The notes beneath the pieces are model-generated. The model saw nothing but the letters and a program-made list of their open reading frames with translations, was not told where the DNA came from and made no database searches. This document shows positions 31,294 through 41,447 of a stretch of DNA of 64,000 nt, piece after piece; positions within the stretch are counted from its first letter, which is position 1, and the number at the start of each line of letters is the position of its first letter. The position numbers and the translations under genes were made by a program. This DNA comes from Halictus rubicundus (lineage: Eukaryota; Arthropoda; Insecta; Hymenoptera; Halictidae): the NCBI RefSeq assembly GCF_050948215.1, contig NC_135161.1:1460830-1524829 (forward strand), in the 5' to 3' direction.

Positions 31294-32906
31294 CACAGTG
31301 AGCCAAAAGCGCCAAAACGTGGCCAAAATGCAAAAATGAATTTCACGTTAGGGGTATGGCTCTTGCCGTATTGGATACTCAGGTAATGACTGTATAAGAA
31401 GCCGAAAGTAAAAAGGTCTTATTACCTATACCTGTTAAATGGTGGGAGTACAAATATCCCATACAGTCGTCTCGCAATTTCCGTGCAGTGAACTACGTCG
31501 TGAAAAAAAGGTGTCAAGCTTACAATTTTACGGAAATTTAATTTTTTGTGCGTGTATACATAATAATAACATTGGATTTATATTAATTAATGTTTGGAAT
31601 GTATGAAGTGAACGATAAAACTTAGTGGACAGATTTTACAAATGTATAGTAAAAGTTTTATATTCCACAATATTCCACGGAGATTCTTGTCGAGTCTTGT
31701 AGTAGATACTATTATTTAACATTATTTTGTAAAAGTAGCTGCCCAAAACTGCCCCTTTCGTAATGCGATCCATTTTTGTGACGCAGAGGTGGACAAGGTA
31801 CTAGTTACAAGCATGTTTTCTCGAGAAATTTAGAAGTTATAATAAAATTTGTTAAATAAGCATTGTATGGTTTCACTTATAGAATTTTCTTTTTGATTTT
31901 TGTAATTTTGACATCAGATTTGTTCCGGATTCAAGCTGTGGAATTCGGTGCCTATTGTCTTAACTGGCGACCGCTGTTTCATACGGTATTTGTCGCGTAT
32001 GTCAACACGCGGCAAGAGCGCGTGTCGCCGTTACTCGACACCGCGTAGCAACCGTTTCATTTCTCATTGGCCGAATTTCACAGCTTCAATCCTTCAAATC
32101 GAGACAAACAAGGATCGTCCGATGTGCGAGCTCCAATCACGGTGCTCCACATTCGACGGTCTTTGTTATTTAAGGCACCTGCGTATGCCTTCTCGCTCTC
32201 TTAACGTTCTGAACGCTCATCAGTCGAAAAGGTATATTTCTCTAGCACGTTTGCTCTTCTGTCCGCTCTCGTCTCGATAAGTAGAGATTCTCATCTCTCT
32301 CGCTCTGAGACTCTCGCGATTTCGCATTACTCGGTCGCAGTATTCTCGCGACCTTCCGCGCCGCGTTACGTGCACTCTGCTTCGCGTCAAGATTTCCGGC
32401 GTCCGCGTAGAAGATTTCCGTCTCGCGGCGGCACGCATTTCGTGCCGCTCAAGATTTCCTCTTCGCGATCCGACGGCAGAAGTTTGCACGCGCAAGATCT
32501 CCGTTCGTCCGCCGGCTCTCGACTCTCGTTCGCGCGTTCTCTCTCGCGCTCGCGAGTGCCTCGCACCTCGTGCTTCGTATAACCTTAATCGAGTGAATAA
32601 AGTGCATTTTTTCCGAAAGGACAACCTTCTGAGTCTCCCGTCTTCTCCTTGCCTCCTTGCGCGCTCATTTCTGAGTGGTCCCGGCCCCCAGGCGACTCCG
32701 ACCGACGATCGACGCCAAACAAGATTTCAAGGAAGTCCAATCATTTTTTTACGCATCCGTGATATTGAATCCGCCATTTTGTTTTTTGTAATTTTGACAT
32801 CAGATTTATAATCAGCGACCCGAGAAACTTATGAGTATCAATTTTGAACTAAATTGAAGTACTCCTTCCTATTTTGGCCACGTTTTGGCGCTTTTGGCCC
32901 ACTGTG
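31294..32906. mobile_element. Transib-like non-autonomous DNA transposon in BEL-1 RT
   Basis: 1,613 bp with 36-bp terminal inverted repeats (31,294-31,329 and 32,871-32,906) that differ at one position and begin CACAGTG, the terminal heptamer shared by Transib transposons and V(D)J recombination signals. The flanks are 5-bp near-repeats CGGCC (31,289-31,293) and CGACC (32,907-32,911), GC-rich and 5 bp as for Transib. Removing the element plus one 5-bp copy puts the two RT halves back in one frame; the alternative 7-bp repeat ACCGGCC does not. No transposase frame is visible. A nested segment is bounded by 25-bp direct repeats. Confidence 0.75.
31897..32807. repeat. 25-bp direct repeats bounding a nested segment
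   Basis: Identical 25-bp stretches at 31,897-31,921 and 32,783-32,807 (both ending TTTTGACATCAGATTT) enclose 861 bp. The enclosed DNA has a TATTTAAGG box near 32,168, a GC-rich middle and AATAAA at 32,597, as in an LTR or a retroposed transcript, but no poly-A or LTR ends could be fixed. It may be an insertion with a long target duplication. Confidence 0.5.
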
Positions 32907-33710
32907 CGACCGGCCTACTATTTGTGCATCGTTCAGAGAGATGCCGGTGGACGTCTTCGCCGAACCATCAAAGACGACGCGAAGCTTGGTGGTCGTACTA
33001 TTTTCTTTCATCACTGCATGGTGGGGCAAGTAAAAACTACTTTCGAGGGAAGATACGTCCTTGGCGTCCAATTTGGTCATATGACCCAATTCTACGTATT
33101 CGCGAAGAAAGTCGCTGTATTGTTTGCCAAAATCCGGATTCCTTCTACACTTTCTCTCCATGTTGAGCAGTCGCCATTCCGCCTGCGCGCGAGATTCGCC
33201 TAATTCATGAACGCGGTCATCGAACGGTATCCCAACTACGAACCGCCTTCGTTGATTGCGCGAGGTATGCTTCCGAAAATATTGCTCGTATGGATCGGTG
33301 CCTTCTAACGATTCTATGTTTTTAAGCTCCTCCACTTCCCAAAAACGCGCGACTGATTTCTCCAATTGCCCGTTCGTTATCGCGTGGCAATCGCGAACGG
33401 GTTTGGCATTCGCCGAGGCCGTTGGCCAATGCGTGCTACCGCCTAAAACCCAACTGAGTCGCGTCTTCTGCCACATTAGATTGCCTAGTCCAATTCTGAT
33501 CTGACCAATACACAATAGATCCCAGAAAAGGCCGCAACCTATCAACAGATCGACACGCCCCGGTCTCTGAAACTCGGGATCGGCGGGCATTACAAAGGGC
33601 ATTATAAAGCGCGACATTTGTGATCCTTTCCATGTCGATCGGTTACGAAAACTAATGCGGTCGAAAGTACCGCGCAATCGGCAACCATGCTCGCCGAGTT
33701 CGCTATGCAC
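32907..33710 (-). pseudogene. BEL-1 protease remnant and RT N-terminal half
   Basis: The frame begins with the end of the protease region (ADPEFQRPGRVDLLIGCGLFWDLL, KTRLSWVLGG). The spacer follows (KSVARFWEVEEL, RRRFVVGIPF, and EYVELGHM), then RT fingers with SSFYLPHHAVMKENSTTTKL and RVVFDGSAKTSTGISLNDA. These are highly characteristic of BEL/Pao Pol. It stops at the Transib-like insertion after NDAQIVG. The catalytic Asp of the protease is not seen; that part is missing or frame-shifted near 33,650. Confidence 0.85.
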
Positions 33711-33985
33711 GACTGTGCGATGTGAGAAGTAGAGGAAGTCGGAGAATCTACATTATCGTTGTTGGGGACATTCTCTCTATGCAACAAGGTGTGGTGTCTT
33801 TTTCCACATTTTCTACAATTACCGCGAGTACATGCCTTAATGCTATGCCCTCGCGATAAATAATTGAAACAAGCCCCGGATCCTTTTACCGCGGTGTGTC
33901 TATCCGAAGAAGGCATGGCTAACCACTTCGGACAATATTGCAGCGCATGCTCACTGTCGCATAACAAACATCGTGTCGGTTTGCC
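33602..33985 (-). pseudogene. BEL-1 zinc-knuckle region
   Basis: A run of zinc knuckles between Gag and protease: LCDSEHALQYCPKW, ACFNYLSRGHSIKAC (a Tyr where the second Cys is expected, so this knuckle is damaged) and NCRKCGKRHHTLLH. These bind nucleic acid in BEL/Pao Gag. The frame runs on to FVTDRHGKDHKCRAL, the entrance to the protease, and is then lost. Confidence 0.8.
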
Positions 33986-34051
33986 AACGACCTGAGAAGC
34001 TGCGACGTATCCCTCTCTTCTAGTTTCGCGCGGTTTGCTAATTTTGAGGCG

Positions 34052-34870
34052 TTAAAATGAATTACTATTGGTCGACAACTGGGTTGTGTCTCTCCGCGAG
34101 AGATTCTGCGACCGTTGTTCTAAGAATTTCGCTAAATCCTTGAAGGGGGGCATCTTACGCGAGTCCATTGTGCGTTTCTCCCACTCATCGCAGAATACGC
34201 TGTCCAATTTTCTAATGATACAGGTGCTAACAAAGGCGTCTAAAATTTCTTCGGGTTTCAACAATGAGTCAAGAGCACTCACGTTATTTACCGCGGTATC
34301 TACCAATTCTCCAAGAGCCGTGCCACGTTGCTTCTTGATCGACTGTGTGTCTAGCAAGGCATTTATGTGATGCGCGCTCAGGGCCTTCGGGTCATCAAAT
34401 CCCTCTCTCAAGCGACACCAGGCTAATTTGTAATTTGCCGCCGAGACACTAAATGATGCGATGGTTCGCGCAGCTGACCCTAACAAGGCGGAGATTAAAT
34501 AATTAAAACGGTCAATGTCCGTCAGTCTTTCCGAATCATGAACTAACGAGCGAAAGGTATCACGAAACCGGATCCATTCGGTGAGGTTACCTTCGTAACT
34601 AGGTAGTTTAATGACCGGTAGGCGCGTCGCAGGGTGCGGATCAGACGGTACTGGAGTAGCACTATTTCTAATGAAAGTACTAGGGCCTGCCTCACCGCGA
34701 GCATGTACCAATCTACCTTCCGCCTTGGACATTATTTTAAAATAACTGTCTTCAAACTGCTCGCGCACCGCTAACTGTGCCTCTTCATTAGGCGTATTCA
34801 CGACGGCCGTTTCTATTTGCGATTGAATCACATCGAACTTCTCGTATAACCCTTTTTTTCCCCGTGGGGA
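34052..34870 (-). pseudogene. BEL-1 Gag (DUF1759-type)
   Basis: Gag of BEL/Pao type: RLPVIKLPSYEGNLTEWIRF, FRDTFRSLVHDSERLTDIDR, FNYLISALLGSAARTI, YKLAWCRLREGFDDPKALSA and HHINALLD are the standard capsid-region motifs. The Pro/Thr spacer before it is present, but the N-terminus is cut near 34,870, where GC-rich unrelated sequence begins; the first 15 or so residues of the open frame come from that flank. Confidence 0.85.
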
Positions 34871-35381
34871 AAATGCTTTTCGCATACCCCGGGGAGAGCC
34901 GGGGTTATGTGGGATTACCCCTGGGGAAAATCCCCAAAAGGCTACCCACTAAAAAAACCCACGCCCACCTAAGCTAAAGGGGAGGTGCCTGGATCACGCG
35001 AGTAGTCAACAGGACACCTCCCAGCTAACATCATACCCCGGGGGAGGGGGTTAGCCTCCCCCATTGCCTACACTATAAGACCCTGGGCGGAGGGACCCGC
35101 CCGGTGTCCCTATCCCTGGAGCCTTCGGATTGAGCTTCCCGAGCCCCAGCTCGGTCCACCCACAGCTCCCGGAGTCTTCATACCCCGCTCGGAACCGGTA
35201 TGCCGAAGGAACCAGCCCCGGCCGAGGCAAGAAGACGCCGCAACCGGAAGGAAGGGCCGTCGGAGGCGTGGTCCGCGACGCCCCGACCCTTTTTACCCAA
35301 ATATCCCCCACGGATCTCCCTCCCCTAGGGGACGCACCTTTACTGCATCCTGCACCTCCTGCAACTCAAAACATTTGTCGT
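34871..35381. other. GC-rich unassigned element with many small inverted repeats
   Basis: About 0.5 kb replacing the 5' end of BEL-1. It contains CCCCGGGG, a near-perfect stem from GGGAGGTGCCTG (about 34,980-34,990) to CAGGACACCTCCC (about 35,010-35,022), and other short complementary G/C tracts. It may be a small structured retroelement or the 3' end of a LINE. No gene seen. Confidence 0.35.
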
Positions 35382-35830
35382 TGTTGAGAACTCTTCGGAT
35401 CTTTCAACACTGTGAAAGATTTCCGTCAGTTCGCAGAAACAGAGTGACAGGAAAAAGCCCGACGAAACGAGGATCGCAAGGAATACACAGAGAGAAAACG
35501 CTTGAGATCTGTCGAATGTCGATAGTACAGATAGACTGCGTCGATCGGCCGTTAGATCGATCGCTCCTGACGCCCGTCCCCCGCGCGTCCCGCGAGAGTC
35601 ACCAAGCTGCTCGATCGACCTGGGGACTCGCGGGCCGCGGGGAGGAACGCAGGGGCGACGTCGCGCACGCGCCGTCGATCTAGTCATCCTCGTCATTTAT
35701 TGGAATATGTACAAGGAAAATATATATAAGAGTTTTACAGTGGCTAGTACATGTGGTTACGATTGTCATTAATGTTGTGGTTTTCGTCCATTCGGTGGCT
35801 GTGATCCCCTCCTCGCAGAAATTCCCAACA
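35382..35830 (-). repeat. Probable 3' LTR of BEL-2
   Basis: On the minus strand it starts TGTTGGGAATTTC after a G-rich tract (GAGGCGGGCGGTA), as after a polypurine tract. It contains AATAAA at about 35,695-35,702 and ends CTCAACA. Position just downstream of BEL-2 pol supports it. No second LTR is available for comparison. Confidence 0.55.
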
Positions 35831-37722
35831 TACCGCCCGCCTCGACGTCGATTGTTCGGTGTCGATATTTTTGTCGCCGTTCGATGGCGTGCATGATCGA
35901 CGGGTCGATGCGTGTTGGAGGGGGGGGGTGGGTTCGCGGTTTATTCCTGCTGTGGTCGGACCTGCGTTTCTCCGTCGTCGTCTCGGACCGGTAGTGGGAC
36001 CACCTTGGCGATTGTCCGGCGGAAGGTGCGGGCTCCGCGTCTCTCAGGGTGACCACACGGACGAGCCCATCGGGTCCGGGATGCACATCGGCGACACGTG
36101 CGAGCGGCCAGCGCGTTGGTGGGGTGAGCTCGTCGGCGACGAGCACGAGCGTGCCGATTCGGACGTTCTCCCGCCGTCGTAGCCATTTCGGACGCTGCTG
36201 CAGCTGGAGTGAGTCTCCAACGCGTGGTCAGTGACGAGGAGGTTGTGTCGGAGGGGGGTTCGGGGGAAGTGTGAATCGGCTCGCCGACAAGAAAGTGCCC
36301 GGGAGTGAGTGGGTTCGTGTCCAAGGGATCGTCGGTCAGCGGGGTCAGAGGTCGTGAATTCAGGCACGCTTCGACACGGCACAGCAGCGTGGCCATCTCC
36401 TCGTAGGTGAGTGTGGTTTCTCCGATCACCCGTCGAATGTGTGTTTTCACCGACTTGACCGCCGCTTCCCACAGGCCGCCCATATGCGGGGAGTATGGAG
36501 GGATGAAACTCCACTGCGTTCCGTCGTTGGCCAGTTCCTCCGAGGCGGTTGCGTAGAATTCCGACGCCTCTCGGAACATCTCCTGCAGTACGACGTCGGC
36601 TCCCTTGAAGGTGGTACCGTTGTCGCTTAGCAGGGTGCTGCAACGCCCTCGTCGCGCCACGAACCGCTGGAACGCCGCCACGAAAGCAGCCGAAGTCAGA
36701 TCGGTGACTGCGTCCAGGTGTACGGCCTTGGTCGTTAGGCAGACGAAGACCACGATGTACCCCTTGTGGCTCTTATGTCCCCTGCCCTTGGTGGTTCGGA
36801 TCTGCACCGGGCCAGCGTAGTCCACTCCTGCAGAAGAGAAGGGTTTACCAGGGTGCACGCGGGATCGGGGAAGGTCACCCATTTGCTGCTGCCCCACGCA
36901 CGCTCTAAGTCGAGTGCACGGGACGCAGTCACGTAGCAGCTTCTTGGCCCGAGCACGTATCCTGGGAATCCAGAACGCCCTGTGGATCCAGGCCAGAGTT
37001 GCGGTGAGACCCCCATGGAGAGTTTTCTGGTGCGCCTCCCGGATTATCAGCGTCGCCAGATGTGTCGACCTGTCGACAATGGCTGGATGCCGGCGTGACT
37101 CCGACAGAGAGGACAGGTGCAGGCGACCACCGACCCATAGTACGCCGTCGTCACCTACAAGAGGGGTTAACGTTTTGAGACTCGAGCTCAGAGGGATCGT
37201 CTTACCTCGTGTGAGGGAGTCCATCTCCAGCGGGTAAGTTCTCCGCTGAGATATGCGAAGCACGTTGTGCAGTGCCTCACGTAGTTCCGTGGTTGACAGG
37301 GGCCCGATCAACCTGGTACCTGGCTTCCGGCAGTTGACCATGAAGCGGCGGAGGAAAGCGGTGACACGAGTCAGCCTCGAGAGGGACGAGAACCGGCTTA
37401 GCAGTGGATTTTCTGCAGGCGTCGCGGCCACCTGTGCGACTGTTACCATCCTCTGCTCCGGAGCCTCCACACAGAGGGTCTTCGGAGTGGTCTCAGGCCA
37501 GTCGCCACTTGGTCTAGAAAGCCAGGGGGGTCCGTGCCACCACAGCGATGAAGTGCGCAGCTCCTCAGCGGAGATTCCTCTTGTGGCCAGGTCTGCCGGG
37601 TTGTCCATGGTCCCCACATGCCTCCACGTAGCTCCAGACAGGAGATTCTGAATCTCTGCGACTCGGTGGGCAACGAGGGAATGGCTCTTTTGCGCACAGA
37701 CGATTGCGCACGACGGCATGGC
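35831..37722 (-). pseudogene. BEL-2 pol: pre-integrase, H2C2, integrase core and C-terminus
   Basis: Long minus-strand frame covering the end of RNase H (AHRVAEIQNLLSGATWRHV, DNPADLATRGIS), the pre-integrase (NPLLSRFSSLSRLTRVTAF), an H2C2 zinc finger (HQKTLH then CVPC) and a complete integrase core (VDYAGPV, KAVHLDAVTDLT, LLSDNGTTFKGA, HMGGLWEAAVKSVK). All three catalytic acids are present. A frameshift between about 36,250 and 36,180 moves the C-terminal part (VADELTPPTRWPLARV, HPGPDGLVRVVTL) to another frame. Gag, protease and RT are missing: upstream the DNA changes to short tandem repeats and a TTAGGG tract. The part right of 36,581 is the one amplified in tandem. Confidence 0.9.
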
Positions 37723-37790
37723 ACACGGTTCTTTTGGACACGGTATTATTGGACACACGGTTCTTTTGGACACAGTAACATTGGACACAG
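37723..37790. repeat. 32-bp tandem repeat (copy 1)
   Basis: Two 32-bp units beginning ACACGGTTCTTTTGGACAC at 37,723 and 37,755, with a partial third at 37,787. It lies between the BEL-2 pol frame and the TTAGGG-like tract. Also at 44,046, 50,364 and 56,686. Confidence 0.85.
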
Positions 37791-37791
37791 T

Positions 37792-37834
37792 GGGTTAGTG
37801 TTAGGGTTAGGGTGAGGGTTAGGGTTAGGGTTAG
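37792..37834 (+). repeat. TTAGGG-like tract (copy 1)
   Basis: Seven hexamer-spaced units, four of them perfect TTAGGG and the others variants (TTAGTG, TGAGGG, terminal TTAG). Most insects use TTAGG, so this is probably an interstitial or chance-derived tract, not a chromosome end. Confidence 0.85.
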
Positions 37835-38423
37835 ATCCGGGGAGTCTTCCCCACTGTATGGAAAGAAGCGTGCCTGGTTCTCCTCCAAAAGGAGGGGAAA
37901 CCCGCAGAGTCTCCCTCTGCATACCGGCTACATACTAATAAATTAACAGGAGCGCGTGTAAAGACAAAGACATTCCGATGTCGCCATGCGGACATAACCA
38001 AACATACAAAAGAACGCAGACCCAATCGTATAATAAAACTTAATATGTAAGCGACCTCTGTCCATAACTCGGCATCACTAACATGTGACAATCCGGAACA
38101 GCTATCGGTGATTGGCCATTCTAACATCCCCTCTATCGATACGTGTTCCGGTAACAATCAATAACGATCCTCGCGGTCCAGCCAATTAAGGCAAGACGCC
38201 CGTTCCGGTAAAACATGACCACCGGTTTACGGTATGGGGCCCCGAGCAGCTGAGCTGCTGGAGGCACCAAGGGAGCGCTCTTTGACGGGCCCGTCACTCT
38301 GAACCACTCCGTCTAGGTAAAACCTGCCAGGGACCGAAGTCCCCGCCGGCACAGCTTCAGAGATCATTCGAGCTCAGTGCTCCCCCCCCCCCCCCCCCCC
38401 GACAAAGTGGCGCTCCATGTGGG
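37835..38423. other. Unassigned segment of the array unit with poly-C tract
   Basis: About 0.6 kb with no recognised frame, ending in the length-variable poly-C run (38,382-38,400). Contains the palindrome AGCAGCTGAGCTGCT near 38,248. Present in all copies. Confidence 0.45.
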
Positions 38424-38636
38424 GTGGAATCCGATCGGACAGCGGGGGGGCCGCGTGGCCGTCGCAAGATGGTTGTACGTCGCCGGGATTTTATCGCGGA
38501 TTCGCAGGAGGCTTGTATCGCCGTAGATTTTGTGTTAGGACGTCAACTTCGAGACGCCCCACAGTGGGACGACGTGACGCGTCCGTATCGCCGTTTCCGA
38601 CGTGTGTCAGCGGCATCGGTCAAGGAGAAGAAGTGA
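38424..38636 (+). CDS. Unidentified 70-aa basic ORF (copy 1)
   Basis: I do not recognise this product. It starts MESDRTAGG and includes RDFIADSQEACIAVDFVLG and TRPYRRFRRVSAASVKEKK at the C-terminus. It is Arg-rich, without membrane segments. The plus-strand frame ends just before an LTR-like segment in the same orientation, so it might be the 3' end of a retroelement gene. Repeated at 44,742-44,954, 51,064-51,276 and 57,383-57,595. In copies 2 to 4 an in-frame extension through the poly-C tract depends on its length, so the upstream part is unlikely to be coding. Could be a chance frame. Confidence 0.25.
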   Translation: MESDRTAGGPRGRRKMVVRRRDFIADSQEACIAVDFVLGRQLRDAPQWDDVTRPYRRFRRVSAASVKEKK

Positions 38637-38783
38637 AGCTCGCGTTCCAGCAGAATACGGCCGTTCCGTCGCATATAGGTTGCCGAACGAGGACGCTGAT
38701 CGAGTCCGCGGCCGTATTCGACGCAAAACATAGAGTATTCGGAAGAAAATAGCGCGAGCGACCTAAGATCCGTCACGAATCAT

Positions 38784-39250
38784 TGTAAACGTGCCGGTTC
38801 AGACTTAACTGCTGGTGGTACCCACCGGCAGCCACATTGTTAATATCCGTTGAATAAACGATAGTACAGCTGATTCCTCGGGTGCTAATTTCTCGTGAGA
38901 AATCTTCTCGCCGCGGAGAATATCCCGTGCTCCTCCCGCGTGGAACTCTGAACCCGTTCGCGAGCCATCTAGGATATCGCGCAGCCTTCGCAGATTCGGA
39001 ATTGCCGTTCGGGCTTCGCGATTACTAGGAAATCATTGGCGTGGCACTTCTGCGTTTCTGGCGCCTGAGAATTGTTCCGAACCGAGAATCTTTCTGGCCT
39101 ATAAATACCCGGTGTCACTGAGGTATCCATCCTTCTGACGGGAACGCAAACTGGGCGACGTGACAACATATGCTTACTGTCCATTTTTCTTTTATTATTT
39201 ATGTAATCACTTATCGTAAATAAATATCTCTTATGTTTTTGTTAACTACA
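38784..39250 (+). repeat. LTR-like segment TGTAAAC...ACTACA (copy 1)
   Basis: 467 bp starting TGTA and ending TACA, with a TATA box (TATAAATA, about 39,099) and AATAAA (about 39,219-39,224) 26 nt before the end: the layout of an LTR on the plus strand. No target duplication (ATCAT left, CACTG right), so it may be the 3' LTR of a truncated element. Also at 45,102-45,568, 51,424-51,890 and 57,743-58,209. Confidence 0.4.
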
Positions 39251-39260
39251 CACTGCATAG

Positions 39261-40077
39261 TGTCACGTCCGGCGGTTCGCCGATAAACGCCTAAACAAGG
39301 ACCATTAGTATTACCACACGGGAAAACAAAATAAGATCGAAAGATACGTGACCACCCGACGCGGTTAAAAATACGCCGACTTATCTTCCTGCAAGACACG
39401 CAGATGAAGACCAGATTACGGATTAGACGCAAAAGAGGAAAGTATCAAATTACGCCGAACCATAAGAAAAGACGACGATTTCATCTTGGCAACACACAGC
39501 TGACGAAGCAAGAAACATCGAGAAGATCGGGAGGCAGAAACGCCTAAATCAGCACTTCAAGAAAACAAAGGACCGCCCACACTATAAAAAGGAAACCAGC
39601 TCTTCAATTCGAATTCATTCAGTTCAAAATCAGTGTTACTGCTCAGTTCCGTTAACAGACCTTTGTACCACACACGCGTCGCGCCGGCAGTAAGATAGTG
39701 TCGCCGAATTTCGAAACCCCGTTGCGTGAAGTGTCCGCGTGTGCCCCAGCAACCAGCGGCCACAACCAGCGAGCGCCCCAAAAAACCCCACAACCACGAC
39801 TTGTGAGCGCCTACCAACGACTCGGTAATTTAAACGTACTATTAAGCGAACTGTTATAAGTGCTCTAGCTTATGCGCTATGAGAATTCATCCTTGTATAA
39901 TCTGATTCAGAACTAAACTCAAAATAAACCAAACCTTTGCCGTTTTTATATAAAATTTAAAGTACCATTTATTTGACCAGCCCTCAATCTCCCGAACCAA
40001 AGCCGGTGAACGCAGGTAGGTTCAAAACTGCGCCTTATCCCCGGAAAACTATAAACAGCCCCATCTGGGACGTAACA
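39261..40077 (+). mobile_element. Solo LTR with ATAG target duplication (copy 1)
   Basis: 817 bp from TGTCACGTCC to GGGACGTAACA (imperfect inverted ends), flanked by ATAG at 39,257-39,260 and 40,078-40,081. On the plus strand it has ACTATAAAAAGG near 39,579 followed by an initiator-like ATTCAGTTC, and AATAAA near 39,922. A 4-bp duplication and TATA plus TCAGT suggest a gypsy-type LTR left by LTR-LTR recombination. Confidence 0.8.
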
Positions 40078-40227
40078 ATAGTAACATACGTGAAACCTCT
40101 TTTTGTTCTTATTGCATAAATTTCTGAAGTACGGACTATAATCGTCAAAACTATAGTGGTGTCCGAATATTTTCGTGACCGACTGTATTTTTGGGCACTT
40201 CTCTAAATTTGGTTAATAATATAAGTA

Positions 40228-40835
40228 CAGGGTGTTTAAAAAAACCATTCAATGTTTATATGGTATATAGGATACATTTTACTGAGTAAAAAAGCTTTAG
40301 TAAACATAGGTCGAAAGGTCAACCATTTCTGAGATATAAACATTTTTGTTTGCTAACATCATGATTCATTTACTACTGGCTTTTTGATATTTATAGCAAA
40401 TTTTCCACGTGTTATGATTTCCCGCTACAGAACTGACTGATTCCGGATGAAATCTATTGTCGGCACTTAAAGAAGGACATTCAGAACGCGGTTTGTAAAC
40501 ACTGAAGTAGGCATCGCATGCAATGGAAGTAAGTTGGTCATAATGCTAGCAAACAATAATGTTCATATCTCAGAAACGGTTGACCTTTTGATCTATGTTT
40601 ACTGAGGCTTTTTTACTCAGCACAGTGTGTTCTATATACTATAGAAATATTGAATGGTTTTTTTACACCCTATATCAAAAGGCCAGTAGTAAATGAATCA
40701 TGAAGTTAGCAAGCAAAAATGTTTATATCTCAGAAACGGTTGACCTTTCGACCTATGTTTACTAAAGCTTTTTTACTCAGTACAATGTATCCTATATACC
40801 ATATAAATATTGAATGGTTTTTTTTAAACACCTTG
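40228..40835. mobile_element. Fold-back MITE with TA target site (copy 1)
   Basis: 608 bp bounded by TA on both sides (40,226-40,227; 40,836-40,837). The ends CAGGGTGTTTAAAAAAACC and its near complement extend to long inverted repeats of about 170 bp. A third, more diverged copy of the arm lies in the middle (about 40,545-40,676) in the same orientation as the right arm, suggesting nesting or partial duplication. TA target and CAGGGTG ends fit a Tc1/mariner-type MITE. No coding capacity. Confidence 0.8.
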
Positions 40836-40837
40836 TA

Positions 40838-41447
40838 CATACAGGTAATTCTTACAAAAAATTTTAGGAAATTTTTATAAAAAAAAATGTATTTTTAAAA
40901 ACTAACTTTATTCGAAAACTTAAACAAATTATAATAGTACCAACAAAATTAAAAACTTAACAAATCGCTATTCGCTATCCGACTCATTCTCAGTACTTTG
41001 AATGTGATCCCCATTCACGTACTTTCAAACAATCTCGATCTACCCTTACATTCTTATTACTTTTCCAATAGGTATAAGACATATATTAAATCAAATTAAG
41101 AATACATAAAAATGATTCATATATAATTATTGCAAAATTGTAGTATACATAAAAATAATTTTTATATGATTTGTTGTGCGCGCACAATCTTTTAGAAATA
41201 TGCGAGCTGGTTTTAGGTTCTTGTGATATCTTATCACGGCAATGATCACAACACTATTTAGTAACAATATATATGCATTTAGTAAAACAGGATAGTTACT
41301 GTACAGTGATGTGGTTACAAGAGAGCGATGTTAAAGGAGCGGGAGTTCGATAGAATCTAAAGAAAATGGAAAAGAATCGGAAAAAAGTTGACTAGAAAGA
41401 TTCCCTCCACGGATAGGGTTCGAATAGTGGGGAACCAATAATCGCAT
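40838..41447. other. AT-rich unassigned segment of the array unit
   Basis: About 0.6 kb of AT-rich DNA without a recognised frame; same content in all four copies. Confidence 0.4.

Larger units (their letters stand above)
28774..34885 (-). mobile_element. BEL-1: defective BEL/Pao retrotransposon
   Basis: Minus-strand BEL/Pao element with gag, zinc knuckles, protease remnant, RT, integrase and a 3' LTR in the expected order. It has several frameshifts, has lost RNase H, has a Transib-like transposon in RT (31,294-32,906), and lacks its 5' end. Not autonomous. Confidence 0.85.

Noticed and set aside
31287..32915. 7-bp target duplication ACCGGCC for the Transib-like element
   Set aside because: It would need asymmetric ends (two extra bases on one side) and leaves the RT halves out of frame, unlike the 5-bp alternative.
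37792..37834. Chromosome end (telomere)
   Set aside because: Only about seven units, with variants, embedded in non-telomeric DNA and repeated four times inside an array; motif differs from the common insect TTAGG.
38424..38636. Confident coding gene in each array unit
   Set aside because: No recognisable domain, only 70 codons, and the upstream extension depends on poly-C length; kept only as a low-confidence ORF.
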